A stretch of DNA of 64,000 nt, from contig CAFBRK010000133.1 in the NCBI GenBank assembly GCA_903231505.1, forward strand, positions 186,001 through 250,000. The letters run 5' to 3'. Below, in pieces: positions 59,219-64,000 of the stretch (its first letter is position 1; every line of letters begins with the position of its first letter). The DNA comes from Olavius algarvensis associated proteobacterium Delta 3 (GTDB taxonomy: Bacteria; Desulfobacterota; Desulfobacteria; Desulfobacterales; CAFBRK01). The translations under genes and the position numbers were made by a program. The notes below the pieces were generated by a model. It was not told where the DNA came from. It saw only the letters and a list, made by a program, of their open reading frames with translations, and made no database searches.

Positions 59219-59881
59219 TCAGCCCCCGCTTTTAATGGCACGGACGGCCAGACGATCGGCCCGTTCGTTTCCTTCCAACCCGGCGTGGCCGGGGATCTTC
59301 ATCAGCCGGATGTCCCGGAATCGGGCCATCAGGTCTCGAATCGATTCGATCAGTCGTCGGTTCTTCTTCGCCTTCCAGCCCTGGGTCAATACGCCGTGGG
59401 CATATTTACTGTCTGTATACAGGCGAACCGGAAGATCTCTGTTTTTGACTGCACCCAACGCCACCCGAATCGCCTCCAGTTCGGCGATATTGTTTGTCGC
59501 CTCACCGATATAGCGTGATATTTCCCGTTCATGGGCACCGTATCGGAGCACCGCGCCGATGCCGCTGGGGCCCGGGTTGCCGGAAGAGGCGCCGTCGGTA
59601 TAAATTTCGATGCTGCCCGCTTTTGCCGACTCGGCAGCAGGATCAGCGGGTGGTTCAATTGCGACGGCGTCGGCATCTTCTTCGGTCCCGGCCGGGGAAT
59701 CCAGCGGGTGCACGCTTTCCGGCCGGACCCAGTATTCGTATTCCTGGTCCACGCGGTACTTGATCCGCACCTTTCCCTTGTCCATCACCGGAGACCCGTT
59801 CTGGTCTGCGGCCAGCCAGACCTTGTTCTTCTTAAATCGCATGCGGATCCATTGGACGCCGTCGTCTTCGGTGTTTGCCAC
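59219..59881 (-). CDS. rnhA: ribonuclease HI with N-terminal extension
   Basis: A 220-aa protein. GTG 59881 is chosen because GAGGAGG lies 7 nt upstream. Residues ~1-65 form a small basic beta-rich extension (WIRMRFKKNKVWLAADQNG, GKVRIKYRVDQEYEYWV), residues ~66-85 a linker, and residues ~86-220 a normal RNase HI with IYTDGASSGNPG (Asp), NIAELEAIRVAL (Glu), LYTDSKYAHGVL (Asp) and the late PGHAGLEGNERAD. It removes RNA from RNA-DNA hybrids. The extension differs from the usual RNase H hybrid-binding domain and is not recognised. It lies 11 bp after the NamZ-type gene. Confidence 0.92.
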   Translation of the reverse strand: MANTEDDGVQWIRMRFKKNKVWLAADQNGSPVMDKGKVRIKYRVDQEYEYWVRPESVHPLDSPAGTEEDADAVAIEPPADPAAESAKAGSIEIYTDGASSGNPGPSGIGAVLRYGAHEREISRYIGEATNNIAELEAIRVALGAVKNRDLPVRLYTDSKYAHGVLTQGWKAKKNRRLIESIRDLMARFRDIRLMKIPGHAGLEGNERADRLAVRAIKSGG

Positions 59882-59892
59882 TCGGGGCCTCC

Positions 59893-61095
59893 TCAGTACA
59901 TCAGAACGGATTCGATGGTCTGTTGATAGTGCGCGACATCGTCCATCCACGACGCCGCCAGCCTGTCCACCGGCACTTGACGTTCGATCTCTTTCCGTAT
60001 GTGCCGGTCCCCGATGATTAGATCGATGGGCGGTTTTTCAAATTCGTACTCGTAGGGTGGCGCTTTCCATTGGAAGTCATTTTTGAACAGGGAACAGACG
60101 GCCTGAAGCAGTACCAATGTCGTTCGGTAGGGCGCATAGGCATCCCGGTCGACGACATGGAGCTGAAATCCACGGCATAACCGCCCCTGCCACTTGTTCC
60201 ATGTCGGTTCAAAGGCGGCCGCCCGCAACACGACGCCGGGCAGCCGGGTGCTTCCCAAGCTGTCGATAATCTGCGCCGGATCTATGAACGGAGCGCCGAA
60301 CAGTTCAAAGGGGAGGGTGGTACCGCGGCCCTCCGACAGGTTGGTGCCTTCCCAAAGGACCTGACCCGGATACACCAGTGCCGACGCGGGTGTCGGAAGA
60401 TTCGGTGATGGTGCGACCCAGGGAAGCCCGGTATCCCGGTAATACATCCATCGCTTCCAGCCACGCATCGGAATGACGGTCACATCGCATCCGATGCCGT
60501 AGATGTCGTTGAACAATCTGGCCAGCTCTCCCATCGTCAGGCCGTGGCGCATGGGGATCGGATAGCGACCCACGAACGACGTGTTGTCGTCGGACAGGCA
60601 GTTGCCTTCAATGCGATTGCCGGAGATGGGATTCGGGCGATCGAGCACGATCACCTTTTTGTGGTAGCGCCTGGCCGCCTCCAGGCAGTGGGACATGCTG
60701 TACATGAAGGTGTAGACACGGGTGCCGACGTCCTGGAGATCGATCAGGAGAGCGTCGATGTCCGCCATCATCGCTTCGGTGGGGATGCGCGTCTCCCCGT
60801 ATAGGCTGTAAACCGGTATGCCAAGGACCGGATCAACGGTGTTGTCGGACTCGATCATGTTGTCCTGCTTTTCCGAAAAAAAACCATGCTGAGGCGCATA
60901 CAGTGCCACAAGCGATCCGGGCGCGCTGCGGTCAATCAACCAACGGGCATGGGTCAGCCGACGGTCCACCGAGGCCGGGTTGCACAGAAGGCCAAGCCGC
61001 TGCCTTGAAAGCCATTTCGGCGGGGAATCCACAAACTGCTCGAGGCCTGTTTTCACCTGTTCCATGGCGCCGGTTATCGCATGAAACCCCTGCAT
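59893..61095 (-). CDS. exo-beta-N-acetylmuramidase NamZ family protein (DUF1343)
   Basis: A 400-aa protein from ATG 61095 (MQGFHAITGAMEQVKTGLEQ); the frame continues upstream only as the antisense of the next gene. Family features are LLCNPASVDRRLTHARW, LYAPQHGFFSEKQ, IPVYSLYGETRIPT, DALLIDLQDVGTRVYTFMYS and ELARLFND. NamZ removes terminal MurNAc from peptidoglycan fragments. No classical signal peptide is visible, so location is unclear. Its position next to the MurU-AmgK fusion and an M23 peptidase in the same 15 kb fits peptidoglycan recycling. Confidence 0.87.
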   Translation of the reverse strand: MQGFHAITGAMEQVKTGLEQFVDSPPKWLSRQRLGLLCNPASVDRRLTHARWLIDRSAPGSLVALYAPQHGFFSEKQDNMIESDNTVDPVLGIPVYSLYGETRIPTEAMMADIDALLIDLQDVGTRVYTFMYSMSHCLEAARRYHKKVIVLDRPNPISGNRIEGNCLSDDNTSFVGRYPIPMRHGLTMGELARLFNDIYGIGCDVTVIPMRGWKRWMYYRDTGLPWVAPSPNLPTPASALVYPGQVLWEGTNLSEGRGTTLPFELFGAPFIDPAQIIDSLGSTRLPGVVLRAAAFEPTWNKWQGRLCRGFQLHVVDRDAYAPYRTTLVLLQAVCSLFKNDFQWKAPPYEYEFEKPPIDLIIGDRHIRKEIERQVPVDRLAASWMDDVAHYQQTIESVLMY

Positions 61096-61290
61096 TTTCA
61101 ACTGACCTCTCGGGCCGTCTGCTGCCGCTCCCAGCACCCGGCCGTTGTCCTTGACAAAGCCTGAAATAGACACTACAAGACACGTCTTGTTAGAACCGGC
61201 AGGGCCTTGGCCGAGGATAACCGTTCCGTTGGCTGACAGGCTGCTGCAAACCGATCGGTTCGATACGCAACGGCCGAAGCCGGGGTAATC

Positions 61291-62013
61291 ATGCCAGGTC
61301 ACCTCCATATGACTCCCGATCTCAAAGGCATCGTGATCATCGTAGGCAACTACGGCAGCGGGAAGACCGAAGTTGCCATTAACCTGGCGGTTGCGAGTCA
61401 CGCCGAGGGAGTGGCGGGGGTACGCATCGCCGACCTGGATCTCGTCAATCCGTATTTCAGAACCAGGGAAGCCCGGCATCAGCTTCACCGGCTGGGGATC
61501 GATGTGGTTCTTCCGCCGGAGAAATATCTGCATGCGGACCTGCCGATCCTGAGCCCGGACGTGGCGGGCATGATCAAACAGCCCGGCCCGCTGAACATTC
61601 TGGATGTGGGCGGGGATCATGTCGGGGCAAATGTGCTCGCCGCCGTGGCCGATGCGTTCGGTGACAAGCCGCCCCAGATGCTGCAGGTGGTCAACCCCTA
61701 TCGCCCGTTTACGGAAACTGTGGCCGGCTGCATGAAAATCCGGCGGGAGATCGAGGCGGCGGCCAAGCTGGACATGACCGGTATTGTCGGCAATGCCAAT
61801 CTGATCGATGAGACCGATGTGAACGTTATTTACGAAGGGCATCGATTTGTTCAACGCTTTTCCCGTGAGAGCGGTTTGCCAGTGGCGTTTGTCACTGCGG
61901 ATGTGGGCCTGATGACGGATCTGGATCCGGACCGGCTGGCGTGCCCGGTACTGCCGATCCGCCGACAGCTCGTGCCGCCCTGGGGCCGGAGCGCGAACCT
62001 GGCAGCAGGGTAA
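61291..62013 (+). CDS. MinD/CobQ-type P-loop ATPase of unknown role, in a 2-oxoacid oxidoreductase operon
   Basis: A 240-aa P-loop protein. The N terminus IVIIVGNYGSGKTEVAINLA is a Walker A, RIADLDLVNPYFRTREAR is the switch region, and NILDVGGDHVGANVLA the Walker B region. The domain is of the MinD/ArsA-like group. It lies in the same direction as the ferredoxin and oxidoreductase genes and is often found beside them in Desulfobacterota, but its function is not established. ATG 61291 or 61309 are both possible. Confidence 0.72.
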   Translation: MPGHLHMTPDLKGIVIIVGNYGSGKTEVAINLAVASHAEGVAGVRIADLDLVNPYFRTREARHQLHRLGIDVVLPPEKYLHADLPILSPDVAGMIKQPGPLNILDVGGDHVGANVLAAVADAFGDKPPQMLQVVNPYRPFTETVAGCMKIRREIEAAAKLDMTGIVGNANLIDETDVNVIYEGHRFVQRFSRESGLPVAFVTADVGLMTDLDPDRLACPVLPIRRQLVPPWGRSANLAAG

Positions 62014-62154
62014 TCCGCCATCATTTTCAAATCCGGGGCACCCCACAGGATGGCCCGGCGATACACATGGGCTGTATGAACACGTTCATCCCATGACGCG
62101 TGCTACCCCGGCACACCGCCGGCGCCGGGGGTGTGCAAAGAGGAGACCGACTGT

Positions 62155-62385
62155 ATGGCGCATGAACATCACATTGATATAGACCATTGCAAGGGGTGTG
62201 GCCTGTGTGTTGCTGTTTGCCCCAAAAAGGTGCTGGAGCTGTCCGAATCCGTCAGTCCGAAAGGTTATTTTCCGGCGTTTCAGGCCCGGCCCGAAGACTG
62301 TATCCATTGCGCGATCTGCTGCACGATGTGTCCGGACGTGGCCATCACCATTTGTGAAGTCGAAGAACAAGCGGAATCGGACTGA
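62155..62385 (+). CDS. 2[4Fe-4S] ferredoxin subunit of a 2-oxoacid:ferredoxin oxidoreductase
   Basis: A 76-aa ferredoxin from ATG 62155 with GAGGAG upstream. Two CxxCxxCxxxCP motifs are seen, CKGCGLCVAVCP and CIHCAICCTMCP, typical of the delta (VorD/PorD-like) subunit. It lies 43 bp before the alpha subunit gene and is certainly in its operon. Confidence 0.92.
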   Translation: MAHEHHIDIDHCKGCGLCVAVCPKKVLELSESVSPKGYFPAFQARPEDCIHCAICCTMCPDVAITICEVEEQAESD

Positions 62386-62428
62386 CAGCAGACCGGTTCA
62401 CGAAATAGAAGGTTAGCCGGAGGAATCC

Positions 62429-63496
62429 ATGGGCAAGGTGTTGATGAAAGGAAACGAAGCCATCGGTGAGGCGGCCATCCGTGCAGGCTGTCTGAATTAC
62501 TTTGCTTATCCGATCACTCCCCAATCGGAGGTTGCCGAGTACCTGTCGAGAAGGCTTCCCGAGGCAGGGGGCGTATTTCTGCAGGGGGAAAGCGAAGTGG
62601 CGGTTTCGTACATGATATTCGGGGCCGCTGCCGCCGGTGCCCGCATTTTTACGACCTCGTCCAGCCCCGGCATCAGTCTCATGTGCGAAGGGATCAGCTA
62701 CATTGCCGCGGCCCAGTGCCCTGCCGTGTTCGTCAATATCATGCGCGGAGGACCGGGTTTGGGAGGTATTCTGCCGTCCCAGGCCGATTACTTCCAGGCA
62801 ACCAAAGGTGGTGGCCACGGGGACTATCGCATGCTCGTGATGGCGCCCGCCAGTGTCCAGGAAGCGGTCGAGATGGTCATGACGGCATTTCCGCTGGCTG
62901 AAAAATATCGGAACCCGGTGATGATTCTCGGCGACGGTCTCATCGGCCAGATGATGGAACCGGTCGAATTCCCCGATGATCTTCGCAGCGAGCCCTCCAA
63001 TAAAGATGATTGGGCCACCAACGGAATGGACACCCGCCGCAGCGACAAGCGGAATCTGGTCAAATCTCTTTTTTTGGATCCGGACCAATTAAATCGCAAC
63101 AATCTTGCCCTCAAGGCGAAATATGACCGGATGAACCGGGAAGAGGTCCGCTATGAAACGTACCACATGGATTTGGATTATCGGGTCCTGATCGTCAGCT
63201 ACGGCACCATGAGCCGGGTGTGCCGAACCGCCATCGACAATCTGGCCGAAGAGGGGATCGACGTCGGCATGATCCGCCCCCAGACCCTGTTTCCGTTTCC
63301 GGTGCAGCAGGTCCACGATGCCGCCCAAAAACAGAGCTGTGTCCATGTGGCCAGTATCGAGATGAGCATGGGACAGATGGTGGAAGACGTGCAACGCGCG
63401 CTCCAGGGCGTAAAGCCGGTGAGCTGGTACGGAAAGTGCGGAGGTGACGTGCCGACTCCTGAGGAGATCATGGAGTTTGTCAGAACACTTTTGTAG
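62429..63496 (+). CDS. vorB: 2-oxoacid:ferredoxin oxidoreductase alpha subunit (VorB/KorA type)
   Basis: A 355-aa subunit. KGNEAIGEAAIRAGCLNYFA, YPITPQSEVAEYL and FLQGESEVAVSYMIFGAAAA are the pyrimidine-binding start of the alpha subunit, and FTTSSSPGISLMCEGISY follows. The substrate is a branched 2-oxoacid (VOR) or 2-oxoglutarate (KOR), which cannot be settled by eye. It oxidatively decarboxylates the oxoacid to acyl-CoA with reduction of ferredoxin. It is followed 111 bp later by the beta subunit. Confidence 0.88.
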   Translation: MGKVLMKGNEAIGEAAIRAGCLNYFAYPITPQSEVAEYLSRRLPEAGGVFLQGESEVAVSYMIFGAAAAGARIFTTSSSPGISLMCEGISYIAAAQCPAVFVNIMRGGPGLGGILPSQADYFQATKGGGHGDYRMLVMAPASVQEAVEMVMTAFPLAEKYRNPVMILGDGLIGQMMEPVEFPDDLRSEPSNKDDWATNGMDTRRSDKRNLVKSLFLDPDQLNRNNLALKAKYDRMNREEVRYETYHMDLDYRVLIVSYGTMSRVCRTAIDNLAEEGIDVGMIRPQTLFPFPVQQVHDAAQKQSCVHVASIEMSMGQMVEDVQRALQGVKPVSWYGKCGGDVPTPEEIMEFVRTLL

Positions 63497-63607
63497 TCCG
63501 ATGCCGGAGGTGACAGACGCGTCGACTGGCTTGAGCGACCTTCCGGCCGCCTTGCTCAGGTTTTGATTTTCGTAAAATTGTGTAGCAATTTTACCAAGGA
63601 GTGGATT

Positions 63608-64000
63608 ATGGGAAAAACGTTTCAAAGGCCGGAAGCCCTGTCGGACGCTGTCACCCATTACTGCCCGGGGTGCACCCACGGTATTATTCATCGGCTCATC
63701 GCAGAGGTGATCGACGAACTCGGAATCCGTGGCCGTACCGTGGGCGTGGCACCGGTCGGTTGTGCGGTATTGGCGTATAATTATTTTACGTTTGATTTCC
63801 AGGAGGCCGCACATGGCCGGGCTCCGGCCATGGCCACCGGTATCAAGCGGGTGAGACCGGACCTTATGGTCTTCACCTACCAGGGCGACGGGGACCTGGC
63901 GAGCATCGGAATGGGCGAGATTGTCCACGCCGCCAACCGAGGGGAAAAGTTCACGACCATATTCGTAAACAATGCGGTCTACGGAATGACCGGCGGCCAG
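63608..64000 (+). CDS. vorA: 2-oxoacid:ferredoxin oxidoreductase beta subunit, 5' part (cut by window end)
   Basis: 131 codons are visible from ATG 63608 (AAGGAG upstream) to the window edge; a complete subunit would be about 250-280 aa. [20 protein letters not shown] is the cluster/TPP-binding start, [19 protein letters not shown] contains the thiamine diphosphate motif GDGD, and [11 protein letters not shown] follows. It pairs with the alpha subunit upstream. The gamma subunit is presumably beyond the window. Confidence 0.92.
   Translation, partial: MGKTFQRPEALSDAVTHYCPGCTHGIIHRLIAEVIDELGIRGRTVGVAPVGCAVLAYNYFTFDFQEAAHGRAPAMATGIKRVRPDLMVFTYQGDGDLASIGMGEIVHAANRGEKFTTIFVNNAVYGMTGGQ

Noticed and set aside
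61096..62046. N-terminal extension of the NamZ frame
   Set aside because: It is antisense to the P-loop ATPase gene; the real start with a plausible ribosome-binding site is at 61095.

Overview
The window reads as the chromosome of an anaerobic, Gram-negative Desulfobacterota bacterium (sulfate-reducer-like, Desulfobacteraceae/Desulfosarcinaceae grade; this is an inference from gene content, not a species call). The evidence is a tungsten-type aldehyde:ferredoxin oxidoreductase, small ferredoxins, a 2-oxoacid:ferredoxin oxidoreductase operon, the proteobacterial kds-lpt-rpoN-hpf-ptsN-rapZ cluster and plant-like DapB. Host DNA is GC-rich. A block from 11.6 to 35.1 kb is mostly AT-rich and is a mobile island.

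Left host part (1-11.5 kb): the 3' part of an aor gene with its MoaD-like partner; a GlmL/MutL-type reactivase followed by an ornithine racemase fused to a degenerate arginase-like domain; a ferredoxin; a decayed amino-acid permease; a palindromic repeat; a dihydroorotate-dehydrogenase-like protein; a class III cyclase-YHS fusion; an orphan ParA; and a homocysteine S-methyltransferase.

Island (11582-35112): a 23.5-kb integrative element in the 3' half of tRNA-Leu(GAG). It is bounded by a perfect 57-bp repeat and has tandem 11-bp repeats about 140 bp inside each end (candidate integrase arm sites). The right end carries tyrosine integrase, excisionase-like protein, a MerR-like regulator with a likely palindromic operator, a possible replication protein and small phage-type proteins. 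The cargo has two parts. The first is defence-like: a frameshifted Mrr-NACHT-repeat protein, a deoxyribosyltransferase/TIR-like effector and a NucS-like nuclease. The last two sit in integron-style gene cassettes with attC-like sites but no integron integrase. The second is a set of PEP-CTERM exported proteins under c-di-GMP-I (GEMM) riboswitches. Two intact riboswitches and two 3'-half riboswitch scars are present, and the scars encode the last residues of two PEP-CTERM proteins. A diverged ~330-bp repeat separates the gene blocks.

Right host part (35.1-64 kb): a long leftward run of kdsA-kdsC-lptC-lptA-lptB-rpoN-hpf-ptsN-rapZ-EIIA-gap-tpiA-secG-tRNA-Leu (LPS core/transport, sigma-54, nitrogen PTS, glycolysis, secretion). 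Rightward are an M23 peptidase, a COG1900 homocysteine-biosynthesis protein, thpR, recA and alaS. Leftward are dapB, a MurU-AmgK fusion, plsB, an RNase HI and a NamZ-type muramidase, with genes for peptidoglycan recycling close together. The window ends in a rightward operon of a P-loop ATPase, a ferredoxin and the alpha and beta (cut off) subunits of a VorBA/KorAB-type oxidoreductase. Intergenic 28-bp-period repeats occur at two separate host loci.
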